Shown here piece after piece: positions 31,587 to 40,033 of a stretch of DNA of 45,035 bases (its first letter is position 1; each line of letters opens with the position of its first letter). Under the pieces are notes generated by a model. It was not told the origin of the DNA. It made no database searches and saw nothing but the letters and a program-made list of their open reading frames with translations. The position numbers and the translations under genes are program-made. Source of the stretch: Halomarina oriensis (lineage in GTDB: Archaea > Halobacteriota > Halobacteria > Halobacteriales > Haloarculaceae); the NCBI RefSeq assembly GCF_009791395.1, contig NZ_WSZK01000029.1:1-45035 (forward strand), in the 5' to 3' direction.

Positions 31587-33158
31587 TCACTCCGAGTCGC
31601 GCAGCTTGAACTTCTGCACCTTCCCACTCGGGTTCTTGGGCAGTTCCTCGACGAACTCGTACGCTCGCGGTCGCTTGAACTCCGCCAGGTCGTCGCTGGT
31701 CTTGCAGAACGCGTCCAACTCTTCGGCGGTCACGTCGCCGTCGGCGACGACGTAGGCGGTGACGAGTTCGCCCCACTCCTCGTCGGGTTGGCCGACGACG
31801 GCCGCCTCGACCACCTCGTCGTGGCCGAACAGCACGTCCTCGACCTCCGTCGGGTAGATGTTCTCGCCGCCGGAGACGATCATGTCGTCCTTCCGGTCGA
31901 CGACGTAGAGGTAGCCGTCCTCGTCGCGGTAGCCCAAATCGCCGGAGTAGTACCACGTCTTGCCGTCGGCCTCGCGGAGCGAGCGCTCGGTCGCCTCGGG
32001 ACGGTTCCAGTACTCGCGCATCGTACACGGCCCGGCGAACAGCACCTCGCCGACGTCGCCCCGTTCGACCGTCTCGCTGGGGTGGCCGTCCGGCGTGACG
32101 ACACGCAGGTCGTGGTTGAGTGCGGGCAGGCCCGCCGACCCCTGCTTGGGAACCTGTTCGTCGGGGTGCTGGAAGGTGCCACACGGACCGATTTCGGTCA
32201 TCCCGTACGCCTGCAGGTAGTTCTCCGTGAACTGCTCGCGGCAGGCGTCGAGGACGCGTTCGGGCATCGGGGCCGCACCGTAGAAGCCGATGTCGAGCGT
32301 CGAGACGTCCGCGTCCACCTCGGGAGCGGTCTGGGCCAGCGCGTTCCAGGCGGTCGGTGCGGCGAACAGTTGGGTCACGCCGTGGTCCTCGATAGCGCCG
32401 AGGACGGCCACGGGGTCGAAGTCGTGGTGGACGACGCTCGTCGCACCGACGTGGACCCGCGGGAAGAGGTTGGCGTGCAGTTCCGCACAGTGATACAACG
32501 GGAGACAGGAGAGACCGACGTCGCTCTTCGTGAGGCCGCTCTCGGCGACGCAGATGACGCTGTGTTCGACCATGCTTCGGTGTTCGTGGACGACGCCTTT
32601 CGGGCGACCCGTCGTCCCCGAGGTGTAGATGAACGCGTAGACGTCGTCTTCCGCCACGTCCGTCTCCGGTCGGCCCGCGTCCGCCTCGTCCAGCACGGCG
32701 TAGAAGTCCTCGGCGTACTCGGGGAGGTCACCCGAGACGTCGCCACCCGAGGCGGGGCCGTCGACGGTGAGGGACGTCTCGACGGTGTCCAGCGACTCGC
32801 GTGCGCCTTCGAGGGCCTCGCGGGTGGCGTCCTCGAAGACGACCAGCGAGGACTCGGCGTCGTTCAGGATGAACGCCACCTCGCCGGCTTTCAGCCGGTA
32901 GTTCAGCGGGTTGAACACCGCACCCAGTTTCGCGCAGGCGTAGACGGTCAGGACGATTTCGGTCCCGTTGAACAGCAGCGTCGAGACGCGGTCGCCGTGC
33001 TCGACGCCGCGGTCGGCGAGCGCGTTCGCCAGTCGGTTCGCTCGCTCGTCGAACTCGCCGTAGGTCCAGCGCTGGTCCTTCCGGGGGTAGACCAGCGCGT
33101 CGCGTTCGGGGTACTTTCCGGCGCTCAACTCCAGCGTGTCGGCTATCGTGGGATGCAT
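31587..33158 (-). CDS. acyl-CoA synthetase (AMP-forming)
   Basis: A 523-residue ANL-superfamily ligase, paralogous to the one at 16069. Motifs are IYTSGTTGRPKGV, AYGMTEIGPCGTF, WYYSGDLGYRD, DRKDDMIVSGGENIYPTEVED and the catalytic Lys in NPSGKVQKF. Like many medium/long-chain ligases it lacks a membrane anchor. It differs from the first ligase in the alcohol-binding half, so a different acid substrate is likely. The TATA-like region near 33188 fits the ATG at 33158. It is divergent from rpoL. Confidence 0.9.
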   Translation of the reverse strand: MHPTIADTLELSAGKYPERDALVYPRKDQRWTYGEFDERANRLANALADRGVEHGDRVSTLLFNGTEIVLTVYACAKLGAVFNPLNYRLKAGEVAFILNDAESSLVVFEDATREALEGARESLDTVETSLTVDGPASGGDVSGDLPEYAEDFYAVLDEADAGRPETDVAEDDVYAFIYTSGTTGRPKGVVHEHRSMVEHSVICVAESGLTKSDVGLSCLPLYHCAELHANLFPRVHVGATSVVHHDFDPVAVLGAIEDHGVTQLFAAPTAWNALAQTAPEVDADVSTLDIGFYGAAPMPERVLDACREQFTENYLQAYGMTEIGPCGTFQHPDEQVPKQGSAGLPALNHDLRVVTPDGHPSETVERGDVGEVLFAGPCTMREYWNRPEATERSLREADGKTWYYSGDLGYRDEDGYLYVVDRKDDMIVSGGENIYPTEVEDVLFGHDEVVEAAVVGQPDEEWGELVTAYVVADGDVTAEELDAFCKTSDDLAEFKRPRAYEFVEELPKNPSGKVQKFKLRDSE

Positions 33159-33223
33159 GGTCGTGACACGACAAGGCGTACCGTAGTTCTATCGCCGTCT
33201 CGACGGCGTCTGCTCGTACCTTC

Positions 33224-33235
33224 GAAACGTTGAAA
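33224..33235 (+). promoter_or_regulatory. TATA-like box of rpoL
   Basis: GAAACGTTGAAA is centred 30 nt before the ATG at 33260, supporting that start over the upstream in-frame ATG at 33230, which overlaps the box. Confidence 0.4.
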
Positions 33236-33259
33236 CGGCCGTTGGGCCTCCGTGGGGAC

Positions 33260-33544
33260 ATGGAACTCCGGGTCATCGAGAACGAGCCGACGGAGCTGTC
33301 GATAGAGATCGCCGGCGAGGACCACACGTTCATGAACGTGCTGAAGGGGGCGCTGCTGGAGACCGAGGGCGTCGCGGCGGCGACGTACGACGTGAACCCC
33401 GAGCAGTCCGGGGGACAGACCGACCCCGTCCTCACCGTCAAGACCGAGGAGGGCACCGACCCGCTCGACGCGCTCGCCGACGCCGCCGGTAACGTCAAGG
33501 CCAAGTCGACCTCGTTCCGCGAGACGTTCGAAGCCGCTCACTGA
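33260..33544 (+). CDS. rpoL: DNA-directed RNA polymerase subunit L (Rpo11)
   Basis: A 94-residue subunit of archaeal RNA polymerase, equivalent to eukaryotic RPB11, which pairs with subunit D during assembly. The conserved core [20 protein letters not shown] and the following [13 protein letters not shown] are unmistakable. I chose the ATG at 33260 (MELRVIENE) over the in-frame ATG ten codons upstream because of promoter spacing and family length. In many haloarchaea rpoL lies near hisF; here hisF is about 5 kb away. Confidence 0.95.
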   Translation: MELRVIENEPTELSIEIAGEDHTFMNVLKGALLETEGVAAATYDVNPEQSGGQTDPVLTVKTEEGTDPLDALADAAGNVKAKSTSFRETFEAAH

Positions 33545-33557
33545 ACTCGCTCGGTCG

Positions 33558-33590
33558 CGTTCTCTCCTCTCCGTTTCCCTTCTCCGCCCG
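33558..33590 (+). terminator. pyrimidine-rich tract after rpoL
   Basis: A run of almost only C and T, with TTTCCC inside, begins about 15 nt after the rpoL stop. Pyrimidine-rich, T-containing tracts can end archaeal transcription. The call is tentative because the T runs are short. Confidence 0.3.
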
Positions 33591-33623
33591 GTGACGACGC
33601 TCGGCGTCCGACCGCGTCACCGG

Positions 33624-33632
33624 GATTTATCA
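33624..33632 (+). promoter_or_regulatory. TATA-like box of the 541-residue membrane protein gene
   Basis: GATTTATCA is centred 28 nt before the ATG at 33656, leaderless spacing. Confidence 0.5.
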
Positions 33633-33655
33633 GGGTCCGTTCGGACTCCGGAGAT

Positions 33656-35281
33656 ATGGTCTCGGTCTCCCGTCGGCTCCTCGTGACAGTCCTCCTGTCG
33701 CTGGTCGTGCTCGCCGTCGCTTGGTTCGTCCGCCCGTGGATTCAGCCGCTGGCGTACCGTCTCGTCGTCCAGTCACCCGGCGTCCTCCAGTGGCTCGCCG
33801 TCGTGGGACTCCTGGTCGTCGGCTACGTCGGCTACGGGTTTCGCGTGGGGTGGGTCGGCACCGACACGCACGTTCGGACCGACGCCGGGCAGGTCCCGGT
33901 GGTGGTCGTGGCGTTCGTCGCACTCGTCGTCCTCGCGGTGTTCGTGGGGTCGTTCGTCGGCGGCCTCTACTCGGCGACGGCCACCTCCGACCGTGTCGGC
34001 GCGGCCGTCACCGAGACCGACACGCTCCCGGAGACGGACGCCCGGAACGCCCGCGTCCTCCCCCAGACGGTCGCCCGCGAGTACGCGCAGAACTCCCTCC
34101 AGTCGCCACAGTACCGTCTCGTCGGCGGTGACATCTCGGTCGTGGACGGGACGCCACGATGGTCGTACGCCCTCGCGCCCGACGGCGGTCTGAACTCGCT
34201 TCGCCTCCAGCAGCGCGGTGCGGTGTTCGTCGACATGACCACCACGCAGTCGAGCGTCGAGGTGCGCGACCAGTCGTTCGCGGTCGGTCAGGGGATGGCC
34301 GTCACCGACGGTCTGGAGTGGCGGCTGTCGAAACACGCCTTCTGGCGGGACTACCGCGACCCGTTCGTCGTCCCGCACGACGGCACGATGTACATCGCCG
34401 TCCCGTACGTCACCCACGACTGGGAGTTCCGGGCGTCACCGCTGCCACAGCTCCACTCGACGCCGACGTTCGGCGGCGTCTCGCTCGTCGCTCCCGACGG
34501 CTCGATAACGGACCTCTCCCCCGAGGCGGCTCGTGAGAGCGCGGTTCTGGAGGGGCAGAACTTCTACCCGTACGAACTCGCACGTTACGAGGTGGCCTCG
34601 CGTGCCTACCAGAACGGTATCGTCAACACGTGGGTCACCCACGAGGACCAGCTCGAACTCGCGCCGGTCCCGGGCGAGAACGACCAGCCGTTCACCGTCT
34701 TCTCCGAGGACGGGCCGGAGTACGTCCTCGCGGCCGAACCGTGGGGTGACGCGGCGGGCATCTACCAGTTGTGGACCGTCGACGGGCGGAGCGGCGCGCC
34801 CGAGCGACTGACGTTCTCGCAGTCGGAAGCCCTCATCGGGCCGTCGAAGGCGACGAACTACGCCCGTCAGACACCCGACGTCGCCCGACTGAACGACGTC
34901 TCGGCCGCCGAACCCCTCCCCGTGGTCCGCGACGAGCGACTCTACTGGCAGGTCCACATCGTGCCGAACTCCTCGGCCGGCGTCTCGTACGTCGCGTTCG
35001 TCGACGCCCGCACGGGTGACGTCTACACCGTCGGCACCGGCCGAGAGGCGAAGGCGTTCCTGCGCGGAGCGGCGGTCCGACCGGGCGAGAACGAGTCCGG
35101 CGGGGGCGATGCCAGCGGGTCGAACGGCCTCGTCATCGTCGTGGAACGGGGCGACGGGTCGACGGAACGCCTCACCGTCGGGCCGAACGACACCGTCGTC
35201 ATCCGGCCACAGAACGGCACGAACGGGACGGGCGACACGACGGCGACGAACGCGACCGGAAGTCAGCGCACGCCGGCCTGA
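33656..35281 (+). CDS. membrane protein with large extracellular domain
   Basis: A 541-residue protein. Three hydrophobic segments occupy residues ~8-25, 41-60 and 81-105. The rest is a large hydrophilic domain, likely outside the cell, rich in Tyr, Trp and Asp, with patterns such as WSYALAPDGGLNSLRLQQ, DGTMYIAVPYVTH and EPLPVVRDERLYWQVHIVPN. The C-terminal ~40 residues are an Asn/Gly/Thr-rich tail with several N-x-T/S sites, suggesting N-glycosylation. I do not recognise the family; similar architecture is common in haloarchaeal conserved membrane proteins. Confidence 0.75.
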   Translation: MVSVSRRLLVTVLLSLVVLAVAWFVRPWIQPLAYRLVVQSPGVLQWLAVVGLLVVGYVGYGFRVGWVGTDTHVRTDAGQVPVVVVAFVALVVLAVFVGSFVGGLYSATATSDRVGAAVTETDTLPETDARNARVLPQTVAREYAQNSLQSPQYRLVGGDISVVDGTPRWSYALAPDGGLNSLRLQQRGAVFVDMTTTQSSVEVRDQSFAVGQGMAVTDGLEWRLSKHAFWRDYRDPFVVPHDGTMYIAVPYVTHDWEFRASPLPQLHSTPTFGGVSLVAPDGSITDLSPEAARESAVLEGQNFYPYELARYEVASRAYQNGIVNTWVTHEDQLELAPVPGENDQPFTVFSEDGPEYVLAAEPWGDAAGIYQLWTVDGRSGAPERLTFSQSEALIGPSKATNYARQTPDVARLNDVSAAEPLPVVRDERLYWQVHIVPNSSAGVSYVAFVDARTGDVYTVGTGREAKAFLRGAAVRPGENESGGGDASGSNGLVIVVERGDGSTERLTVGPNDTVVIRPQNGTNGTGDTTATNATGSQRTPA

Positions 35282-35312
35282 GCGGTACGCTCGTCGGCCG
35301 ACCACGTCGAGA

Positions 35313-35495
35313 CTACCCGACCGCGACGCGCCACGTCCCGTGGGTCGGACACCAGTACGTCGCGGTGTGGAGTCGCGGGCAGTCGTCACCGCAGGTCGGA
35401 CAGTCCAGCGAGTCCGGTTCGTGGTCGGCCGAGACGCCCATCTCGGCGTACACCTCGCGCCACCCGCCACTCGGCGACCGTCGGTCGTCGGTCAT
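35313..35495 (-). CDS. small zinc-finger protein (second gene of pair)
   Basis: A 60-residue protein with zinc ligands in DCPTCGDDC and CPTHGTW (CPxCG-type box plus Cys-His). The N-terminal third is a short helix-forming stretch, GGWREVYAEMGV. The ATG at 35495 overlaps the stop of the gene before it by four bases (ATGA), so the two are translated together. Longer readings up to 35567 are rejected. CPxCG microproteins are common in haloarchaea; most have unknown targets. Confidence 0.7.
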   Translation of the reverse strand: MTDDRRSPSGGWREVYAEMGVSADHEPDSLDCPTCGDDCPRLHTATYWCPTHGTWRVAVG

Positions 35496-35719
35496 CGCCG
35501 GGCCTCCGTCTCTCGACACCGGGGACAGCCCTCGACGAGCGTCGCGTCGGTCGATTCGAGGCCGCACCGCTCACACCGGTAGTAGTAGTGGTCGAGGTGA
35601 CCGTACCGGTCGTAGCCGGCGTGCGGGCCGGTCACCACCGACGGTGACCGGTCGCTGGTGCCGTGGTCGTCGTGGCCCGTCGGGATTCGAGGCTGTCGGT
35701 GGGTCTGGTTACCTGCCAT
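35492..35719 (-). CDS. small zinc-ribbon protein (first gene of pair)
   Basis: A 75-residue protein. The C-terminal half carries two Cys pairs, YRCERCGLES and EGCPRCRETE, spaced like a zinc ribbon, preceded by a Tyr-rich patch (HLDHYYY). The N-terminal ~40 residues are His/Asp/Ser-rich and likely unstructured. It overlaps the following zinc-finger gene by ATGA. No clear TATA box is seen close upstream. Both proteins could form a small nucleic-acid- or protein-binding module. Confidence 0.65.
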   Translation of the reverse strand: MAGNQTHRQPRIPTGHDDHGTSDRSPSVVTGPHAGYDRYGHLDHYYYRCERCGLESTDATLVEGCPRCRETEARR

Positions 35720-36172
35720 GCGTACTCTCCGTGGACTCGGCGGTCGGGTGCTGGAACACCCGGCGCGGGTCGCGCGCGTCGCCGATGCACTGTCGCCGGT
35801 GTCCCCCGGCAGGACTGCCCGGAGCGTGGGGTCCTGCTGACTGGTGGGAGACGACTGGAGACAGGGGACCGACGCGCAAAAGGGGGCGGCTAGCTCGGTG
35901 AAAGTGAACCGTCGTGAACGTACTGGAGGGCGTTCTCGCGGTACTGGGCGGCTCGCTGAACAGTTTCACTCGGCTTCCCCGACCGCACCGCTACGGGAGT
36001 CCGCCCGGCGACCGGTGTCGCTCTCGGCGCCGACGGTGGGCGAGCAGCCCGGACCCGCCTACATAGGTGAATGTTAACTATCGTCAGGGGACGCCCAGAG
36101 GAACCGCTCGTGGTCCTACCCGTCGGCGGCGTGACCGTGTCGGTGTCGGGAGACCACGGCAGGATGGAACTC
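35720..36172. other. gene-poor 450-bp region before the S74 gene
   Basis: This divergent intergenic region holds no convincing gene. Short ORFs on both strands lack family features. A GTGAATGTTAACTATCG stretch near 36068-36084 may be the TATA region of the exported S74 protein gene, giving a leader of some 60-70 nt. GTTAAC also occurs before the importer operon and the fadD gene. Confidence 0.4.
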
Positions 36173-37963
36173 ATGGACACCAACGACCGGGAGTCGAGTG
36201 GAGACGGAATCGAGTCGAGTAGGGAACGGGGAGAGGAGGGTGAAAGCGGGGGGGCCGCCGCCAGGGAGCGACGCGGCGTGCGCCCGCTGTCACGCCGTGC
36301 GGCGCTCGCCGTGCTCGGCGTAGGCGGGGTCGGAGCCCTCGGCATCGGCAGGACGGGCGCTCGGCAGTCCAGGCCGACCGGCCGACCCTGGAACGGGGAC
36401 GTGGACGCTCGCGGGAACTGTCTCCTGAACCTCGGCTGTCTGGCGATGGCGCGCAACCCGGCGAGGATTACGGACTTCGAGGGACCGGGGTTGCGTATCG
36501 ACTCTCGGGGGGTTCTCTCGGTGACCGTGGCCGACACGCGGACGCTCGTCTCGGACAGCGACGGGTCGCCGGACGACGTGGAGGCGAGTGACGTCACCTT
36601 CGGCACGAACCTCTCGGTGACGGACAACGGGAACGGGCAGGTCCGTGTCGACGCCGTCGGTGCGTCGCCGTGGACGGACGCCGACGGCGACACGCTCCTC
36701 GAACTCGCCGCGTTCGACGGTGTCGACGTCGACACCGTCGTCGCGGACGCCGTCGAGACGCCGCTGGTCGGGACGCGGACGGCCACACCGTTCGAGGTGG
36801 TCGTCGAGGACGAACGGGTCCTGCTCGTCGAACGCGGGCGGGACGAAGACAGTCCGAACGTGGTCGCGGGCTCCGCGAGCAACACGGCGTTCGACGACGG
36901 CGGAAGCACCGTCGGTGGCGGCGGCACCCAGTTCGACCCGAACCGGGCCGGACCGTTCGGGACGGTCGGTGGTGGACGGGGAAACGTCGCCACCGCTCGG
37001 TTCGCCACCGTCGGCGGTGGGAGCGGGAACACCGCCTCCTCGTCCGCCAGGGGGCCGACCGTCGCGGGTGGCGAGAACAACACCGCCACCGACCAGCACG
37101 CGACGGTGGGCGGCGGGCAGAGCAACCGCGCCGAGTCCGGCCACGACACCGTCGCCGGCGGGCAGAACAACGAGGCGTCGGGTGGGAACGCGACGGTGGC
37201 CGGCGGGAACAGCAACACCGCTGGCGGGTCGGGGGCGGCCGTCGGCGGCGGTGTCCTCCACAGCGCCACCGGCGACCACGCGACGATTCCCGGCGGCGAG
37301 CGCAACACCGCCGCCGGGAACTACTCGTTCGCGGCGGGACTCACCGCGAACGCGGCCGACGACAACGCCTTCGTCTGGAACGACGGGTCACAGTACCACG
37401 ACGTCGACGGCGACGGTACGCCGGACGGGTTCTCCTCGGCTCAGGACGTCGCGGGGTCGGGGGTCACCGGCGAGGAGACGTTCAACGTGAGCGCGAGCGG
37501 CGGCGTCCGGTTCGTCACCGGGCCGAACAGCGTCACGTACGTCCCCGGCGGGTCGACGGGGTGGTCGACGACGTCGACCGTCGCGGCGAAGACCGACGTC
37601 ACCCCCGTCGACCCGCGGGCGGTCCTCGACGGCGTCCTCGACGCACCGGTCTCCACCTGGGAGTACGTCGACGAGAACGGCGAGGGCCGAGGAGTCCGGC
37701 ACATCGGGCCGATGGCCGAGACGTTCCACCGCATCGTCGACGTCGGCGACAGCGACGCTCACATCAACAGTGTCGACGCCGACGGGGTCGCACTCGCCGC
37801 GATTCAGGGTCTGGCCGCCCGACTCGACGAGACGGCCGAGGAACTCCGCTCGGAACTGGCCGCCCGTGACGAGCACGTGGAGACACTGGCCGCCGAGAAC
37901 GACCGACTGCGCGAACGACTCCGGGCCGTCGAGGACGCCACGCCGGACGACGGCGGGGCCTGA
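36173..37963 (+). CDS. Tat-exported YadA-like repeat protein with C-terminal peptidase S74 domain
   Basis: A ~596-residue protein. A twin-Arg signal lies at residues 41-42 (LSRRAALAVLGVGGVGALGIG) after a long acidic lead-in. Residues ~85-225 are beta-rich. Residues ~227-395 are about nine Gly/Ala/Asn-rich units (TVGGGxGNTA, TVAGGxNNxA) like the YadA-type head of trimeric adhesins. Residues ~468-570 match the intramolecular chaperone (peptidase S74) of phage tail spikes: Ser468 and Lys473 keep the spacing of the self-cleavage dyad, then HIGPMAETFH and NSVDADGVALAAIQGLAARL. The last ~50 residues are a heptad coiled coil. It probably trimerises, releases the chaperone and forms a surface fibre. 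ATG at 36071 and 36164 are alternative starts. Confidence 0.78.
   Translation: MDTNDRESSGDGIESSRERGEEGESGGAAARERRGVRPLSRRAALAVLGVGGVGALGIGRTGARQSRPTGRPWNGDVDARGNCLLNLGCLAMARNPARITDFEGPGLRIDSRGVLSVTVADTRTLVSDSDGSPDDVEASDVTFGTNLSVTDNGNGQVRVDAVGASPWTDADGDTLLELAAFDGVDVDTVVADAVETPLVGTRTATPFEVVVEDERVLLVERGRDEDSPNVVAGSASNTAFDDGGSTVGGGGTQFDPNRAGPFGTVGGGRGNVATARFATVGGGSGNTASSSARGPTVAGGENNTATDQHATVGGGQSNRAESGHDTVAGGQNNEASGGNATVAGGNSNTAGGSGAAVGGGVLHSATGDHATIPGGERNTAAGNYSFAAGLTANAADDNAFVWNDGSQYHDVDGDGTPDGFSSAQDVAGSGVTGEETFNVSASGGVRFVTGPNSVTYVPGGSTGWSTTSTVAAKTDVTPVDPRAVLDGVLDAPVSTWEYVDENGEGRGVRHIGPMAETFHRIVDVGDSDAHINSVDADGVALAAIQGLAARLDETAEELRSELAARDEHVETLAAENDRLRERLRAVEDATPDDGGA
36850..37350 (+). repeat. 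coding repeats, YadA-like head units
   Basis: About nine imperfect units of 14-17 codons encode Gly-Gly-Gly/Gly-Gly-x-x-Asn patterns. They are protein repeats inside the S74 gene, not a CRISPR array: the spacing varies and the frame is kept. Confidence 0.75.
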
Positions 37964-38366
37964 GACGCCGGCACGCCAGTCGGGGGCGCGCTCTCCCACG
38001 CGACGCCTCACGACGTGCCGGCGACACCTCACCCGGTCGCTGCCACGGCCGTCCCGCCGAACCTCCACGACACGGAACCGGAGTCAGAACGACACGGGAC
38101 GTGGCGCGAATCGCCCTTCGACCTCGTGTTCGTCGCCGTCGCCGAACTCGCACACGGCCTCGGAGAGTACCTCCCGGTGGCCGGCGTGTCCCTCGCTGTC
38201 GCGCCGTTCGGGACGGCCCCGACGGACGTGGCCGCAAACGCGGTGTACGGCCCGACCTCTCGCCCGTTGGTCGCGTTCGAGCGTTCGCACACCGGCGACC
38301 GCCCGGTGAACTTCCCGCGAGCGCCTGGCGAACTCAGAGCGGGGTTACGGCGGGTGGTTCGTGGAC
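37964..38366. other. gene-free 400-bp region between the S74 gene and hisF
   Basis: The region lies between convergent genes and needs no promoter. Two ORFs cross it, one on each strand (38015 plus; 38029-38292 minus), but neither has family features, and the plus one runs antisense into hisF. I see no repeat, RNA gene or T-run terminator. Confidence 0.5.
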
Positions 38367-39176
38367 TCAGCGCCGGACGGGAACGCCGTGGTCCGCGAGG
38401 TACGCCTTCGTCTCGTCGATGGTGTACTCGCCGAAGTGGAAGATGGAGGCGGCGAGCGCGGCGTCCGCGCCAGCGTCGAACGCCTCGCGCATGTGCTCTG
38501 GACTGCCCGCACCGGAGGAGGCGATGACCGGCGTCGAGACGGCGTCACAGACCGCGCCCGTGAGCGGCAGGTCGTAGCCGTCTTTCGTCCCGTCGGCGTC
38601 GATGGAGTTGACGAACAGTTCGCCCGCGCCGCGTTCTTCGGCCTCGGCCGCCCACGAGACGACGTCGATGCCCGTCCCCTCGCGGCCGCCCTTCTTCGTA
38701 CACTCGAACCAGCAGGACTCGCCGTCGACCTGCTCGTAGTGCTCGCCGGCCTCGTCGTAGCGCCGCCGGGCGTCGACGCTGATGACGATACACTGGTTGC
38801 CGAACGCTCGTGCGCCCTCGGTGATGAGTTCGGGGCGTTCGAGCGCCCCCGTCGTGATGGAGACCTTGTCCGCACCGGCCCGCAGCGTCTCCTTGATGTC
38901 CTCGCGGGTCCGGATGCCGCCGCCGACGGTCAGCGGGATGAAACACTCGTCGGCCACCGCCGAGACGACCCCGAGCATCGTCTCGCGGCCGTCGGCGCTC
39001 GCGGTGATGTCGAGGAAGACGAACTCGTCGGCCCCGGCCGCGTTGTACTCGCGGGCGAGTTCGACCGGGTCACCCGTGTACTGGAGGTTCTCGAAGTGGA
39101 CGCCGGTGTAGACCGCCGGTTCGCCGTCGTCGTCCACGTCCACGTCGATACACGGGATGATGCGTTTGGTCAGCAC
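38367..39176 (-). CDS. hisF: imidazole glycerol phosphate synthase subunit HisF
   Basis: A 269-residue TIM-barrel cyclase of histidine synthesis. It uses ammonia from HisH to form imidazole glycerol phosphate and AICAR. The catalytic Asp residues are in IPCIDVD and NSIDADGT; phosphate-binding loops are [10 protein letters not shown] and [10 protein letters not shown]. Relative to bacterial HisF it has a small acidic insertion ([16 protein letters not shown]). The start is GTG at 39176, giving the family N-terminus [12 protein letters not shown]; the ATG at 39206 adds a non-family extension. It follows a 61-residue gene by 26 bases. Confidence 0.95.
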   Translation of the reverse strand: MLTKRIIPCIDVDVDDDGEPAVYTGVHFENLQYTGDPVELAREYNAAGADEFVFLDITASADGRETMLGVVSAVADECFIPLTVGGGIRTREDIKETLRAGADKVSITTGALERPELITEGARAFGNQCIVISVDARRRYDEAGEHYEQVDGESCWFECTKKGGREGTGIDVVSWAAEAEERGAGELFVNSIDADGTKDGYDLPLTGAVCDAVSTPVIASSGAGSPEHMREAFDAGADAALAASIFHFGEYTIDETKAYLADHGVPVRR

Positions 39177-39202
39177 GTGCGGGCCTTCGCGGCCCGCTCT
39201 GT

Positions 39203-39388
39203 TCACGATTTCGACCCGTCCCCGAGAACCTCGCGTATCTCCGCCTCGCTCAACACGTCCACGAGGTCAGCGCCCGCCTCGTAGCGTCGGAGCTGTTCGG
39301 TGTCCAGCACCGTCCCCAGGTCCTCCTCGTCGAGACGTGCGAGCAACATCCGGTCCAGGTCCGCCGGGTCGTAGCCGGGAATCGACAT
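39203..39388 (-). CDS. small acidic protein upstream of hisF
   Basis: A 61-residue, strongly acidic, mostly helical protein (DLDRMLLARLDEEDLGTVLD, VDVLSEAEIREVLGDG). I do not recognise the family. A TATA-like CGACTATTGC at 39405-39415 sits about 23 nt before its ATG, and hisF follows 26 bases after its stop with a weak GTG start. hisF is therefore probably translated from this transcript. Coding potential is supported by the promoter and the Glu/Asp pattern. Confidence 0.6.
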   Translation of the reverse strand: MSIPGYDPADLDRMLLARLDEEDLGTVLDTEQLRRYEAGADLVDVLSEAEIREVLGDGSKS

Positions 39389-39490
39389 GGTCGACCTTGA
39401 CGCGTGACAGCAATAGTCGTTTCTCGCGTCGGGATTCCGACCGGTTCGACTCCCACGACGCGCCGGTTCGTCGTGTGACCCGCCTCCCGC

Positions 39491-39925
39491 TCAGGCCCAG
39501 TCCTCGTGGACGGTGTTCTGTGCCGGTGGCTCGTACGAGTAGTCGCCGAACGCCAACAGCGGCCAGAAGACGAACGGCAGGAAGAACAGTCCCAGACCGT
39601 AGATCGCCGCCGTCGCGCCGTCCATCCCGAACGTCTTGGCGAAGTCGTAGTTGATCTTCGGCAGGACGACGACGTTGACCAGGGGAACCATCGCGGGAAG
39701 AACCCACCACCCTGACTTATCGGCGACCTGAAGTTTGACGTAGACTCGGTAGATGGGAATCAGCGACGTCCACCCCGGCCGGTCCGCCTTCTCGAAGGCG
39801 TACCACCGACCGGCGACGATACCGACGATGGCGGCGAGGAACAGTGCCAGGACGACGAAGACGACCACCATCCCCGCGGCCTCTCCCTGAAGCGGCAGTA
39901 CTGTCTGTATTGCTGACTGTAACAT
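39491..39925 (-). CDS. small membrane protein, DUF5684-like
   Basis: A 144-residue membrane protein with about four hydrophobic segments. The pattern ADRPGWTSLIPIYRVYVKLQVADKSGWWVL matches the DUF5684-type family (sometimes labelled signal-peptidase-I-like, without a visible catalytic dyad). I chose the ATG at 39925; an in-frame GTG at 39934 is the alternative. Upstream is a palindrome GAACGTTC (39954-39961) next to a TATA-like TTCATGTAG. Function unknown. Confidence 0.7.
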   Translation of the reverse strand: MLQSAIQTVLPLQGEAAGMVVVFVVLALFLAAIVGIVAGRWYAFEKADRPGWTSLIPIYRVYVKLQVADKSGWWVLPAMVPLVNVVVLPKINYDFAKTFGMDGATAAIYGLGLFFLPFVFWPLLAFGDYSYEPPAQNTVHEDWA

Positions 39926-40033
39926 CTTTAACACTGTTCGGGTCGTGCTACATGAACGTTCCCGTTCGACCTCACCACCGACCCCGCGGGTGAGTCCGAC
40001 AGGTCAAAGTAGTCACCGGCGGGAGCACAGGGT

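Noticed and set aside
31461-33233. 590-codon open frame on the plus strand
   Set aside because: It is antisense to the acyl-CoA synthetase with intact ANL motifs, and its translation is Val/Arg-rich without a fold signature.
35890-37308. 472-codon Pro/Ser/Thr-rich open frame on the minus strand
   Set aside because: The apparent repeats (PPPTVA-like) are the reverse complement of the Gly-rich YadA-like units of the S74 gene, which has a signal peptide and a recognisable C-terminal domain.
36850-37350. possible CRISPR-like or minisatellite array
   Set aside because: The units vary in length (14-17 codons) and sequence and keep one reading frame. They are protein repeats.
38015-38527. 170-codon open frame on the plus strand after the S74 gene
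   Set aside because: Half of it is antisense to hisF and becomes an Arg-rich shadow there. The first part shows no family feature and no promoter at a fitting distance.
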